Shown here: one piece after another, positions 1 through 8,221 of the stretch | Numbering within the stretch: position 1 is the first letter of the stretch | How the letters are laid out: each line of letters opens with the position of its first letter | Assembly (NCBI GenBank): GCA_947476145.1 | Contig: CANJPH010000012.1 | Coordinates: forward strand, 1-57,699 | DNA length: 57,699 nt | DNA from: Bacteroidota bacterium | GTDB lineage: Bacteria; Bacteroidota; Bacteroidia; Chitinophagales; Chitinophagaceae | Direction: 5' to 3' | The notes under the pieces: model-generated | Database searches by the model: none | Told to the model about the DNA's origin: nothing | The model's input: only the letters and a program-made list of their open reading frames with translations | Translations under genes and position numbers: made by a program

Positions 1-291
1 ATGACTGAATTGGAAGGGTTTGCTAAGGAAATGAATATTAGCACCCAATTAGACAAGTTAGTGAAGCATTTATCCTTTGGCCAAATGCAGCGCGTTGCAA
101 TTATTCGAGCCATGATGCGCAATTATGAATGGCTAATTTTAGACGAACCCTTTAGTCACTTGGACCTTACCAACGCAACCATTGCCTGGGAATTAATTAC
201 GCAGCAAGCCAAAAAAAGAAGTGCAGGTATCATTATAGCATGCCTTGACCCTTATGAGTTTATTAAAGCAGATAAAATATTTCATTTATAA
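1..291 (+). CDS. ABC transporter ATPase, C-terminal fragment (5' end outside window)
   Basis: This is the C-terminal part of an ABC ATPase that powers the permease encoded 9 nt downstream. The signature motif is LSFGQMQR (residues 25-32 of the visible part), and Walker B with the D-loop is WLILDEPFSHLD. The Walker A and Q-loop region is absent because the gene begins before the window, so the first Met shown is probably internal. Where the switch (H-loop) histidine is expected after the last core strand the sequence reads IIACLDP, with no His. That is unusual for an active ATPase. The substrate cannot be deduced. The FtsX-like partner suggests a lipoprotein- or peptide-linked exporter rather than an importer. 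Confidence 0.85.
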   Translation: MTELEGFAKEMNISTQLDKLVKHLSFGQMQRVAIIRAMMRNYEWLILDEPFSHLDLTNATIAWELITQQAKKRSAGIIIACLDPYEFIKADKIFHL

Positions 292-300
292 AATAATAAA

Positions 301-1536
301 GTGCGCAGTAACAAGCAAATACAAAAAATACTTTCTTCCAACCATAAGCCCTTCCAAATTGGATTAGCTATTATAGGTTGTTTGATAGGCTTTTTTTTGA
401 TATTGGTTTCTGTTCAAAGTATTTTAAACTTTAAATACCTTTTCTCCGATTCAAAGCAAGGAATTGGGTCACAGTACATGGTAATCAATAAGAAAGTGAA
501 CTTATTTAGCACCTTGAATATTTCAAAAACCACTTTTACAAAAAAAGAGATTGAAGAAATTTCCTCCCACCCATCTATTCAAAAATTCTCGGCATTCGAA
601 GGCAATAAGTTTGAAGCGGAAGCCTATTTGGAAATGAATGAAGGCCCTAGACAAGCGCGTTTAAGAACAGAATTATTTTTAGAAAGTGTAGATGATGAAT
701 TTATAGACATTGAACTGGATAAATGGAAATGGGACTCCACCACTAATGAAATTCCAGTAATACTCCCTACTGACTTTATTAACTTGTATAATTTTACTTA
801 TGCCCCTTCCCGTGGCTTACCCCAAATATCAAAAAATACAGTGAAGCTATTTGGATTTTCTATTACCATTAGAGGCAACAATAACGAAACTACTTACAAA
901 GGAAATATTATTGGATTTAGTGACCGCATTTCCTCCATGTTGGTACCCAAGCGTTTTTTAGATTTTGCCAACAACAAATATGGATACCCGAATTTAAACT
1001 CTGAAAATTCCACCTATCGCATTATCACGGCTGTGAAACCCAATGAACTAAGTAACTTTCAAGCTTTTCTATTGGAGAATAATTATGAAACCAACCAGGA
1101 ATTATTAAGAAATGGAAAGTTTGTGGGATTAATGTATTTATTTATTACCGTGATTTTTATTATTGGCTTAATTATTACAATCAATGCCTTCACTGGATTT
1201 ATATTGTATTTCCATTTACTTATATATCGTTCCAGGAATGAAATCGATTCCTTGTTGAGACTTGGTTATTCTCATACAAAACTAGTACGTAACTATTTAT
1301 CCCGTATTGCACTCATTATTTTACCATTAGTGGTTTTGGCATTAGGTGGCTTAGTGCTCTCTCAATATTACCTAGCCAATCTTTTATTTAAATATAATTT
1401 TGAGATACCGCGCAGCATTCACTTATACTCTGTATTAGCTATGTTAGGCGTGACTGCCATCTTGGTATGTATATTCTTTGTACAAATACGCAGCGAACTA
1501 TTTAAAATTGCCTTGCCTAGAAAGGAAAAAGACTAA
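301..1536 (+). CDS. FtsX/MacB-like ABC transporter permease
   Basis: Inner-membrane permease of 411 residues, the membrane partner of the upstream ATPase. It has the FtsX-type layout: one N-terminal membrane segment (about residues 19-45), a large periplasmic domain (about 46-275), then three hydrophobic segments (about 276-305, 332-358 and 373-397). The start codon is GTG. It is chosen because it lies just after the ATPase stop, and the next in-frame ATG, near residue 60, would remove the first membrane helix. The two genes are surely one transcript. A MacB- or LolC-like role is family inference and the substrate is unknown. Confidence 0.8.
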   Translation: MRSNKQIQKILSSNHKPFQIGLAIIGCLIGFFLILVSVQSILNFKYLFSDSKQGIGSQYMVINKKVNLFSTLNISKTTFTKKEIEEISSHPSIQKFSAFEGNKFEAEAYLEMNEGPRQARLRTELFLESVDDEFIDIELDKWKWDSTTNEIPVILPTDFINLYNFTYAPSRGLPQISKNTVKLFGFSITIRGNNNETTYKGNIIGFSDRISSMLVPKRFLDFANNKYGYPNLNSENSTYRIITAVKPNELSNFQAFLLENNYETNQELLRNGKFVGLMYLFITVIFIIGLIITINAFTGFILYFHLLIYRSRNEIDSLLRLGYSHTKLVRNYLSRIALIILPLVVLALGGLVLSQYYLANLLFKYNFEIPRSIHLYSVLAMLGVTAILVCIFFVQIRSELFKIALPRKEKD

Positions 1537-1563
1537 GCTATTTTGTAATAATTTAAACCTACC

Positions 1564-2532
1564 TTAGTAATACATCCACTGACCTGATAATTTGCCATTT
1601 GCTAACATTATTGTTGGAGCGGGCATTTTAATGGCGTCTAAGACATAAAACAATGATTTTAATACCTTGCTTTTTGTAGGTATCCTTTCAAAATCTACAT
1701 CCAGAGATAAATACCATTGCGCATACCTTTTAAGATCCATCCTAGCCACATCCCCAGTAGGTGTGGACCAATTATTTGCAAAGCCACCAAACATATTTTC
1801 TGCCCCATATCCAACGGCAATATTTAACCATTTGGGAGCTGGCAACTTTGGACAGATTAAATTTATATTCGCACTCAACCAAAAAGTTTGTGCGTTATAA
1901 TCCTTTAATAATCTTTCTGTAAAAAACTTTCCAAATAACTGGTTGTTTCTATATTCAAGTTGAGGGTCGCTATACTTATTGTAATGCGTGCTAAATTTTA
2001 ATTTCACTTTTTGTTCACCCCATGCCAGTTGTTGACTCGCCCAAAGCCCTGTACCTAAGCCATTCGAAGCCATATCCTTCCAACTCCATCCCCACCCACT
2101 GGAAAATCCGTCCAATGTTTCAATAATAGTTTGATAACCAATACTTGTTAAACTAGAATATAAAACTGCTTTTTTAGGCTTTATCCCTGCCCAACTAAGC
2201 GTATTAAATTGTAGCCTACTTATTTGATAAGCCGAATAAGCATGCCCCACTTTATCCATCTTTAACCACTCCCCTCCATCATTGTATAAATGAAAACTAC
2301 TTTTAGGATAGTTTGCATACCAAACTTTATTGAGTGCCGAAATGGATCCTGTATAAAGAAGTACGTTACTTACTGCAATTATAGTTTTACGTTTCTTAAA
2401 ATCAGGATAAGAAATAGAATCTGCCTTCAAAGAAATAGTGTCTTGCTTTAATGTAGAGTCCATCGAATTAGACTGTGCAAAACACTGCGTATTAAAAACC
2501 AATAGTAAAAAGCAAGTTGTAATAAATTTCAT
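1564..2532 (-). CDS. DUF2279 family envelope protein
   Basis: A 322-residue exported protein with a signal peptide ending in CFAQ (about residue 20). It contains the conserved DUF2279/YfiM-type segment, including the DKVGHAYSAYQ motif near residue 92 and a Gly/Trp-rich GWGWSWKDMASNGLG stretch near 146. The family is widespread in Bacteroidota and has no established function. The hydrophobic central part and aromatic C-terminus fit an envelope-associated protein. The gene is convergent with the ABC permease. A TAATTTTG box 6 nt upstream of its start (2539-2546) is a possible -7 element next to the tmRNA terminator. Confidence 0.7.
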   Translation of the reverse strand: MKFITTCFLLLVFNTQCFAQSNSMDSTLKQDTISLKADSISYPDFKKRKTIIAVSNVLLYTGSISALNKVWYANYPKSSFHLYNDGGEWLKMDKVGHAYSAYQISRLQFNTLSWAGIKPKKAVLYSSLTSIGYQTIIETLDGFSSGWGWSWKDMASNGLGTGLWASQQLAWGEQKVKLKFSTHYNKYSDPQLEYRNNQLFGKFFTERLLKDYNAQTFWLSANINLICPKLPAPKWLNIAVGYGAENMFGGFANNWSTPTGDVARMDLKRYAQWYLSLDVDFERIPTKSKVLKSLFYVLDAIKMPAPTIMLANGKLSGQWMYY

Positions 2533-2573
2533 CTATTTCAAAATTAGTCAAATAAGTAATAAATAAAATTATC

Positions 2574-2599
2574 AAAAAAAATCCCGCACTTGGCGGGAC
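2574..2599 (-). terminator. Rho-independent terminator of tmRNA
   Basis: Read on the minus strand, the hairpin has CCCGC/GCGGG arms (plus-strand 2583-2587 and 2593-2597) followed directly by a run of seven to eight T. It lies just past the 3' end of the tmRNA. Confidence 0.85.
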
Positions 2600-2621
2600 T
2601 TAATCTTTCCTTAGGAAACCG

Positions 2622-2991
2622 TGGAGTCGAGGGGAGTCGAACCCCTGTCCAAACAATGTTACCATTGGTCTTCTACATGCTTATTGTTTTATTATTTGTC
2701 GGCGGTAGACAGGAATAACACAAACCAATCTACTACTTAGCTGAATGGTACTTAAATAGGAGGCACAGCCTACTCCTATCGCATCCCTTTTTGTTTTGAT
2801 TAAGCTAAGAAGCGGGTAAAGGGCCTACCTGCTTGCTCGGCCATAATGGAAGTTAATTCACTGAATTAAGCAGCCATGGCGTAGTTTGTTTCGCCGTTTG
2901 TTGTTTTGATATTCAGATTTAAGTGCTAATTATCCAACGCACTGCATGCTTACCCCAACCGCTACGCTTGCTGTCAAAACCATACGACCCC
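2622..2991 (-). ncRNA. ssrA: tmRNA (one-piece)
   Basis: Transfer-messenger RNA, which rescues stalled ribosomes together with SmpB by adding a degradation tag. The 5' end GGGGTCG pairs with the 3' CGACTCC to form the 7-bp acceptor stem (one G-U), followed by discriminator A. The T-arm reads GGGGTTCGACTCCCC. The GTTTTGACAGC segment near the 5' end matches the usual D-loop region. An internal reading frame ends ...NGETNYAMAA followed by TAA (stop at 2866-2868), a typical hydrophobic AA-ending tag. A hairpin around the stop codon is also visible. CCA is not encoded (CGG follows the discriminator). The resume codon cannot be fixed by eye. The length of 370 nt is normal. Confidence 0.93.
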
Positions 2992-3039
2992 AATGCTTAA
3001 AGTTGGTTAAAACTTATAAAGAACCTATAAAATTACGAT

Positions 3040-4392
3040 TTATTTGAACAATCTCCAAACATCCAAGCCCAGTGCATAGAACATAAGGCCAAACATAAGG
3101 ATCATTCCAGCTACCTGCGCATACTCCATAAACTTATCACTAGGCTTACGACCAGTGATCATTTCAAAGAGAATGAATAAGGCATGTCCCCCATCCAAGG
3201 CTGGAATAGGCAACACATTCATAAAGGCTAATATAATAGAAAAGACGGCTGTCAATGTCCAAAAACGATACCAGTCCCATACTGGAGCAAAGGTGTTACC
3301 AATACTAATTAAACTTCCTAAAGATTCATTGGCTTTTACTTTGCCAGAAAAAATTTGCTTGATACCTGCAATATAATTATCCAAAGTAGTGAAACACTTT
3401 TTTGTACCTACTGGAATCGCTTCAAAGAAACCATAACTCGTATGTACCGTTTTAAAAATATCGTTAGGTACTTTTAAAAATAAACCTAATTGACCCGAAC
3501 CATTCACTAGGGCTTTAATGGTTACAGTATCTGCGCCACGTTTTGCCAACACGGTAATGGTAGAGTCGGCTAATTTTTTCTTTAGCTCTTCAAACTCATA
3601 ACGATATTGTACCGACTGGTTATTAATCATTAATAAAGTATCGCCTTTCATAAAGCTTGTGCCCTCCTTGGTTACCGCAGTACTTCCAATTGAGTCTACA
3701 ATCACTGGGAAACGCAGAGTAACAAAAGGATTCGTCTTTTTATATTTTGCTAAATCGCCAGGTAAAGTAGAAGGAATATTTAAACTCACTAAGCTATCTC
3801 CTCTTTTAACTTGAAGCGTCTTGTTATTGTCTAAAACCAATTTAGATTCTAATTTATCGAAATCTTCTAACTCTTTATTATCCAAAGAAACAATAATATC
3901 TCCTTCTTTTAAGCCGGCTGCTTTTGCTAAATCACTAACATGTACTCCATAAGTTACATTTTTAGCAGGTAAATATTCGTCGCCCCAATACCAGGCAATT
4001 CCAATAAATATAACAATGGCTAAAACTACATTTACAACCACGCCACCTAACATGACAATTAAGCGTTGGTAAGCAGGCTTGGATCTTAGTTCCCAATGTT
4101 CAGGTGCTTTATTTAATTGCGCCGTGTCCATACTTTCGTCCACCATACCGGCAATTTTCACGTATCCGCCAAATGGAATCCAACCAATACCGTATTCGGT
4201 TTCCCCAATTTTCTTTTTCCAAAGACTAAATCCTGGATTAAAAAATAAATAAAACTTTTCTACCCTTGCTTTAAATAATCTTGCAGGAATAAAATGTCCT
4301 AATTCGTGTAAGACTACCAATATAGAAAATGATAAAATAAATTGTGCTGTTTTTACACCCACCGATGCAAAGTCAATTGCTAAAGTATACAT
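3040..4392 (-). CDS. rseP: RIP metalloprotease RseP (site-2 protease)
   Basis: Inner-membrane zinc metalloprotease that cleaves transmembrane substrates, such as anti-sigma factors, after a first periplasmic cut. The zinc motif HELGH is at residues 29-33 in the first membrane helix. The second conserved motif, NVLPIPALDGGHALF, lies in the C-terminal third and supplies the third ligand Asp. Between them is a periplasmic region of about 230 residues with PDZ-like GLKEGDIIVSLDN. The 450-residue length is normal. The gene starts 3 nt after the dxr stop codon, so the two are co-transcribed, an arrangement common in bacteria. Confidence 0.95.
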   Translation of the reverse strand: MYTLAIDFASVGVKTAQFILSFSILVVLHELGHFIPARLFKARVEKFYLFFNPGFSLWKKKIGETEYGIGWIPFGGYVKIAGMVDESMDTAQLNKAPEHWELRSKPAYQRLIVMLGGVVVNVVLAIVIFIGIAWYWGDEYLPAKNVTYGVHVSDLAKAAGLKEGDIIVSLDNKELEDFDKLESKLVLDNNKTLQVKRGDSLVSLNIPSTLPGDLAKYKKTNPFVTLRFPVIVDSIGSTAVTKEGTSFMKGDTLLMINNQSVQYRYEFEELKKKLADSTITVLAKRGADTVTIKALVNGSGQLGLFLKVPNDIFKTVHTSYGFFEAIPVGTKKCFTTLDNYIAGIKQIFSGKVKANESLGSLISIGNTFAPVWDWYRFWTLTAVFSIILAFMNVLPIPALDGGHALFILFEMITGRKPSDKFMEYAQVAGMILMFGLMFYALGLDVWRLFK

Positions 4393-4395
4393 ATG

Positions 4396-5553
4396 TTATA
4401 GTTGTATTAAGGAAGCTGCAAAACTGCGTGCTTCACCGTCTGTTTCAAAATAATCGTTTAATGTTGGATGCGCGATGTACTCTATTTTTTCTAAAGTACG
4501 TTCTATTAAATCCGTCATGTCTAAAAAGCCAATTCTATTTTTCAAAAATGCATACACAGCAATTTCATTGGCTGCATTTAAAACACAAGGAACGTTTCCT
4601 CCTTTATGCAAAGCCTCGGTTGCTAAATGTAAATTTCTAAAAGTTTTTAAATCGGGCTCATCAAAAGTTAAGGTGTTGGGTTTGTCAAAATGATATCTTG
4701 GAAATTCATTTTTTAAACGTTGTGGAAATGCCATTGCATATTGAATTGGTAATTTCATATCCGGCAATCCCATTTGTGCTTTTATACTCCCATCCTCAAA
4801 CTGCACCATGCTATGAATAATACTTTGAGCATGTACCACCACTTTAATTTGATGTGGTTGTAAATTAAATAACCATTTGGCTTCAATCATCTCTAAGCCT
4901 TTATTCATAAGGGTTGCAGAGTCTATAGAAATTTTTGCACCCATGGCCCAATTGGGATGTTGCAAAGCGTGATCGCGTTTTACATTTGCTAAAAAATTAG
5001 ATTTTTTCCCAAGGAAAGGTCCACCACTCGCAGTTAAAATAATTTTCTCAATAGGGTTATTATTTTCTCCCACCAAGCATTGAAAAATGGCAGAGTGTTC
5101 ACTGTCCACCGGAATAATCATGGCCCCTTTTTCTTTCGCCGTTCGCATTACAATATCTCCGGCAACTACTAAAGTTTCTTTATTCGCCAGTCCCACTGCT
5201 TTTCCTTTTTCAACTGCGGTAAGTGTTGGCGTTAATCCTGCAAAACCTACAATGCCTGCCATCATAAAATCATAACAATCCATACCAGCAACTTGCTCCA
5301 ATGCTTCTTCCCCTGCAAAAACTTTTATAGGTTTTCCTTCTAATGCTTTTTTAACAATGGCATATTTTCCGATATCACCAATCACTACAATATTGGGAAC
5401 AAATTGTAAAGCTTGTTCAATTAATAAAGATTCATTAGAATGCGCCGTTAAAATTTCGGCAACAAATAATTCCGGATGCGCGGAAATTACTTCAAGGGTT
5501 TGTTTACCGATTGAACCAGTTGATCCGAAAATGGCGATTCTTTTTTGTTGCAT
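4396..5553 (-). CDS. dxr: 1-deoxy-D-xylulose 5-phosphate reductoisomerase
   Basis: Second enzyme of the MEP isoprenoid pathway. It converts DXP to 2-C-methyl-D-erythritol 4-phosphate with NADPH and a divalent metal. The N-terminal nucleotide-binding motif is GSTGSIGKQTLEV (residues 10-22). The metal/substrate region contains PVDSEHSAIFQCL and the SGGPF loop, followed by HPNWAMGAKISIDSATLMNKG and, in the C-terminal helical part, a conserved LNAANEIAV segment. Length 385 is normal. The gene is first of a dxr-rseP pair and follows the GH3-like gene on the same strand after a 57-nt gap. Confidence 0.96.
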   Translation of the reverse strand: MQQKRIAIFGSTGSIGKQTLEVISAHPELFVAEILTAHSNESLLIEQALQFVPNIVVIGDIGKYAIVKKALEGKPIKVFAGEEALEQVAGMDCYDFMMAGIVGFAGLTPTLTAVEKGKAVGLANKETLVVAGDIVMRTAKEKGAMIIPVDSEHSAIFQCLVGENNNPIEKIILTASGGPFLGKKSNFLANVKRDHALQHPNWAMGAKISIDSATLMNKGLEMIEAKWLFNLQPHQIKVVVHAQSIIHSMVQFEDGSIKAQMGLPDMKLPIQYAMAFPQRLKNEFPRYHFDKPNTLTFDEPDLKTFRNLHLATEALHKGGNVPCVLNAANEIAVYAFLKNRIGFLDMTDLIERTLEKIEYIAHPTLNDYFETDGEARSFAASLIQL

Positions 5554-5610
5554 CCAATGACTTTGTTGTGACTTTGTAAAATTAATTTACACGCGGCTAA
5601 AATTACATTA

Positions 5611-7110
5611 TTATTTGTTAATATAATGTGTTAGGTCATCGGCAATAATTCTGTCATTGCTTAAACGGGGTACTTTATTCTGCCCGCCTAATTTTCCTTG
5701 TGCACGCATATAATTTATGAACCCATTTTTTTGAAGGGCCGATATTTTTAAGGGTTCCAAAATTTTACCGTCAATTAAATCCTTATAGTACACATTTTTT
5801 TTGCACAGGTAGGTATCCAATTTTTGCCTAAATAATTCCAGGTCGGCTGGTGCTTTTTCAAATTCAATAAACCACTCATGGTAGCTTTTCCCATCCCCTT
5901 GTGCAATAAAAGGTGCCACGGTAAACTCCACCACGGACACTATCATTTCATTCGTAACTTTTAATAAAGCCTGCTCTACTTCTTCCCCAATTACGTGTTC
6001 TCCAAAGGCCGATATAAAATGTTTCACCCTACCCGAAACAATAATGCGGTAAGGATCTACACTTATAAATTTCACGGTGTCTCCAATGCTGTAGCCCCAT
6101 AAACCCGCATTGCTATTAATAATAAGGGCATACTGCTGACCCAATTGCACTTCCCCTAAACTTAAACGGGTAGGATTTTCGTTGTGCACTTCGGCTAGAG
6201 GTATAAACTCATAAAAAATACCGCTATTGGTATTTAATAAAAGTCCCGGCTCATTGCGGCGATCCTGAAAAGCAAAGAACCCTTCGCTCGCAGGGAACAA
6301 TTCAATGGTATCTATCTCCTTACCAATGGTTTCAAATAATTTGGTTTTATAGGGCTCAAAATTCACACCCCCTTGCACCAGTAATTGCAGGTTGGGGAAT
6401 AAATCCTTCACCGGCTTTCCCGTTTTAGCCACTAGGCTGTCAAAATACATCTGCATCCAAGGCGGGATGCCTCCAATTAAGGTCATGTCCTTGCCTAGGG
6501 TTTCTTCTACCACTTTCTCCAATTTCTCCTCCCATTCCTCAATACAATTGGTTTCAAAGCTAGGCAACTGGTTTTTTCGCAAATAAGCAGGTATATGATG
6601 GTTCACAATACCACTCAGTCTGCCTGTTGCTATGCCGCCCACCCGCTCAAGTTCCGGTGAGCCGCTCAAAAACATCATCCTGCCGCCTGCAAAAGCTGTA
6701 TTCCCCGTGGTGGCCATATAAGTGAGAATGGCGTTACGGGCTCCATTAATATGATTAGAGATAGAATCCTTGGTGATGGGGATATATTTAACCCCGCTGG
6801 TGGTGCCGCTGGTTTTAGCAAAGTAAATGGGTAGTCCTTTCCAAAGCACGTTGGGAGTGCCTTTTTTAACCATTTCTATATAAGATTTAAGACCCTCATA
6901 GTCCCTAATGGGTATGGCTTGCTTAAAACTTGCGTAATCGGATACCTTGTCTAGGCCATGGTCTTTCCCAAAAACAGTGCGTTGCCCTATTTTAATTAAT
7001 TGATTTAGAATACTTTGTTGGTCTTTCACCGCATTTTTAGCCTCTTTTTGTAACCTGTAATGCACCATTTTGGCAAATGGATTGGCAAGCAGCGACTTAA
7101 AATTAAACAT
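5611..7110 (-). CDS. GH3 family acyl-adenylating enzyme
   Basis: A 499-residue member of the GH3 auxin-responsive-promoter family, which belongs to the ANL adenylate-forming superfamily. Plant members link amino acids to acyl acids such as auxin or jasmonate. The bacterial substrates are unknown. The ATP-binding signature YFAKTSGTTSGVKYIPIT is at about residues 103-120. Later conserved blocks are FPASEGFFAFQD and YSIGDTVKFISVDPYRIIVSGRVKHF. There is no signal peptide, so the protein is cytoplasmic. Its promoter faces that of rplU with overlapping upstream space. Family assignment is firm, substrate unknown. Confidence 0.88.
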   Translation of the reverse strand: MFNFKSLLANPFAKMVHYRLQKEAKNAVKDQQSILNQLIKIGQRTVFGKDHGLDKVSDYASFKQAIPIRDYEGLKSYIEMVKKGTPNVLWKGLPIYFAKTSGTTSGVKYIPITKDSISNHINGARNAILTYMATTGNTAFAGGRMMFLSGSPELERVGGIATGRLSGIVNHHIPAYLRKNQLPSFETNCIEEWEEKLEKVVEETLGKDMTLIGGIPPWMQMYFDSLVAKTGKPVKDLFPNLQLLVQGGVNFEPYKTKLFETIGKEIDTIELFPASEGFFAFQDRRNEPGLLLNTNSGIFYEFIPLAEVHNENPTRLSLGEVQLGQQYALIINSNAGLWGYSIGDTVKFISVDPYRIIVSGRVKHFISAFGEHVIGEEVEQALLKVTNEMIVSVVEFTVAPFIAQGDGKSYHEWFIEFEKAPADLELFRQKLDTYLCKKNVYYKDLIDGKILEPLKISALQKNGFINYMRAQGKLGGQNKVPRLSNDRIIADDLTHYINK

Positions 7111-7139
7111 GGGCGATGTTTTGGAGATTGGAACGAGGG

Positions 7140-7147
7140 CAAATTTA
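7140..7147 (-). promoter_or_regulatory. -7 box for the GH3-family gene
   Basis: Minus strand TAAATTTG matches the Bacteroidota -7 consensus TAnnTTTG and lies 29 nt upstream of the GH3-family start. No clear -33 box is visible. Confidence 0.55.
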
Positions 7148-7177
7148 GGTAGTATTATTATATTTTTTGAAAATTAC

Positions 7178-7208
7178 TTGCAATTTGGGAGAATAATTGC
7201 TACCTTTG
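7178..7208 (+). promoter_or_regulatory. Promoter of rplU-rpmA
   Basis: TTG at 7178-7180, a 20-nt spacer and TACCTTTG at 7201-7208 form a near-ideal Bacteroidota sigma-A promoter. The rplU start follows 21 nt after the -7 box. Confidence 0.75.
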
Positions 7209-7229
7209 CCGACCTAATTTTGGACATTT

Positions 7230-7529
7230 ATGTTAGCAGTAGTAAAAATCGCAGGACAGCAATTCAAAGTACAAGCAGGAGATAGCTTGTATGTACCTCA
7301 CCTGCAAGGTAAAACCGGAGACAAAGTTGAATTCAGCGATGTTTTATTCGTTGATAACAATGGAAGTATTTCATTTACTACGAAGGTAGTTGTGAAGGCA
7401 GAGATTGTTAATGACTTAGTGCAAGGTGATAAAGTGATCGCTTTTAAAATGAAGCGTAGAAAGGGTTTCCGCAAGAAGCACGGTCACAGAACTCATTACA
7501 CTCAAATCAAAATCGACAACATAGCTTAA
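7230..7529 (+). CDS. rplU: 50S ribosomal protein L21
   Basis: Large-subunit protein L21, which binds 23S rRNA. The 99-residue protein begins MLAVVKIAGQQFKVQ, the usual L21 start, and ends with the conserved basic segment KMKRRKGFRKKHGHRTHYTQIKI. Length is normal. It precedes rpmA by 54 nt in the standard rplU-rpmA pair. The promoter at 7178-7208 is strong and the leader is short. Confidence 0.97.
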   Translation: MLAVVKIAGQQFKVQAGDSLYVPHLQGKTGDKVEFSDVLFVDNNGSISFTTKVVVKAEIVNDLVQGDKVIAFKMKRRKGFRKKHGHRTHYTQIKIDNIA

Positions 7530-7583
7530 TAAGCTTGGTCTAGGTTCATTAGTTAATAACAGTATAGTAAAATATAAAAGACT

Positions 7584-7850
7584 ATGGCACACAAGAAAGG
7601 TGAAGGATCCGTAAAAAACGGCCGTGATTCACAAAGCAAGCGTTTAGGTGTTAAGATATATGGTGGTCAACCAGCCTTATCTGGCAATATCCTTATTCGT
7701 CAAAGAGGTACAGTGTACCACCCTGGTAAGAATGTAGGTTTAGGTTCTGACTTCACTTTATTCGCTTTAACTAGCGGTTTAGTTGTGTTCAAAAAGGGCA
7801 AAAACAACAAAACTACGGTTTCAGTTTTGCCTGTTGAAGTGGTAGCTTAA
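7584..7850 (+). CDS. rpmA: 50S ribosomal protein L27
   Basis: Large-subunit protein L27, located near the peptidyl-transferase centre. The 88-residue sequence starts [28 protein letters not shown], which is diagnostic, and includes the [10 protein letters not shown] and HPGKNVGLG blocks. The N-terminus begins directly with the mature form, with no cleaved extension of the Firmicutes kind. Second gene of the rplU-rpmA unit. No clear terminator separates it from the downstream H1-like gene. Confidence 0.97.
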   Translation: MAHKKGEGSVKNGRDSQSKRLGVKIYGGQPALSGNILIRQRGTVYHPGKNVGLGSDFTLFALTSGLVVFKKGKNNKTTVSVLPVEVVA

Positions 7851-7859
7851 AAAAAAAGT

Positions 7860-7890
7860 TTTGTAGATATGAAAAAAGTTTATACTTTTA
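7860..7890 (+). promoter_or_regulatory. Promoter of the H1-like gene
   Basis: TTTG at 7860-7863, a 19-nt spacer and TACTTTTA at 7883-7890 (one mismatch to TAnnTTTG). The start codon is 32 nt downstream. Confidence 0.6.
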
Positions 7891-7922
7891 AGAATATTTA
7901 CTAACCATTAAATCTAAAAAAC

Positions 7923-8135
7923 ATGGCAACTGCAAAAAAAGCGGCTAAAAAAGCTGCTCCAAAAAAAGCTGCAAAGAAAGTAGTTAAAAAGGCTGCAAAG
8001 AAAGCTGCTCCTAAAAAAGCTGCTAAGAAAGCTGCTCCTAAGAAGAAAGCTGCTAAGAAAGCTGCTCCTAAAAAAGCTGCTAAGAAAGCTGCTCCTAAGA
8101 AGAAAGCTGCTAAGAAGGCTGCTAAAAAGAAATAA
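7923..8135 (+). CDS. Lys/Ala-rich histone H1-like DNA-binding protein
   Basis: A 70-residue protein made almost only of Ala, Lys and Pro, with AAKKAAPKK repeats resembling the tail of eukaryotic histone H1 and of bacterial H1-like proteins. It probably binds DNA or RNA non-specifically through charge and may compact the nucleoid. This is inference from composition only. The coding sequence contains a 57-nt unit repeated twice plus a partial copy (7992-8132), so copy number may vary between strains. It has its own promoter and a strong terminator, which suggests high expression. The opposite strand is also open, but only because of the repeat composition. Confidence 0.8.
   Translation: MATAKKAAKKAAPKKAAKKVVKKAAKKAAPKKAAKKAAPKKKAAKKAAPKKAAKKAAPKKKAAKKAAKKK
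7992..8132 (+). repeat. 57-nt in-frame tandem repeat (2 copies plus partial)
   Basis: Copies lie at 7992-8048 and 8049-8105, with a shortened third unit at 8106-8132. Each full copy encodes AAKKAAPKKAAKKAAPKKK. The two full copies differ by a single base, at the third position of the second codon (gca/gct). Confidence 0.85.
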
Positions 8136-8158
8136 TTATCCTCGGATAATGTTGAAAG

Positions 8159-8190
8159 TCCCTTCGATTCAATCGAGGGGATTTTTTTTG
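8159..8190 (+). terminator. Terminator after the H1-like gene
   Basis: Hairpin with CCCTTCGA and TCGAGGG arms, then eight T. It ends the rplU-rpmA/H1-like region just before polX. Confidence 0.85.
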
Positions 8191-8221
8191 CCCCTACTCG
8201 ATTCACTTATTATCTTTACGT

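Noticed and set aside
7923..8135. CRISPR array or minisatellite without coding function
   Set aside because: Repeats are directly adjacent, in frame and encode a plausible basic protein, with no spacers.
7901..8206. Minus-strand ORF opposite the Lys/Ala-rich gene, rich in Ala/Phe
   Set aside because: It is open only because the coding strand is a simple Lys/Ala repeat. The plus-strand gene has a promoter and terminator.
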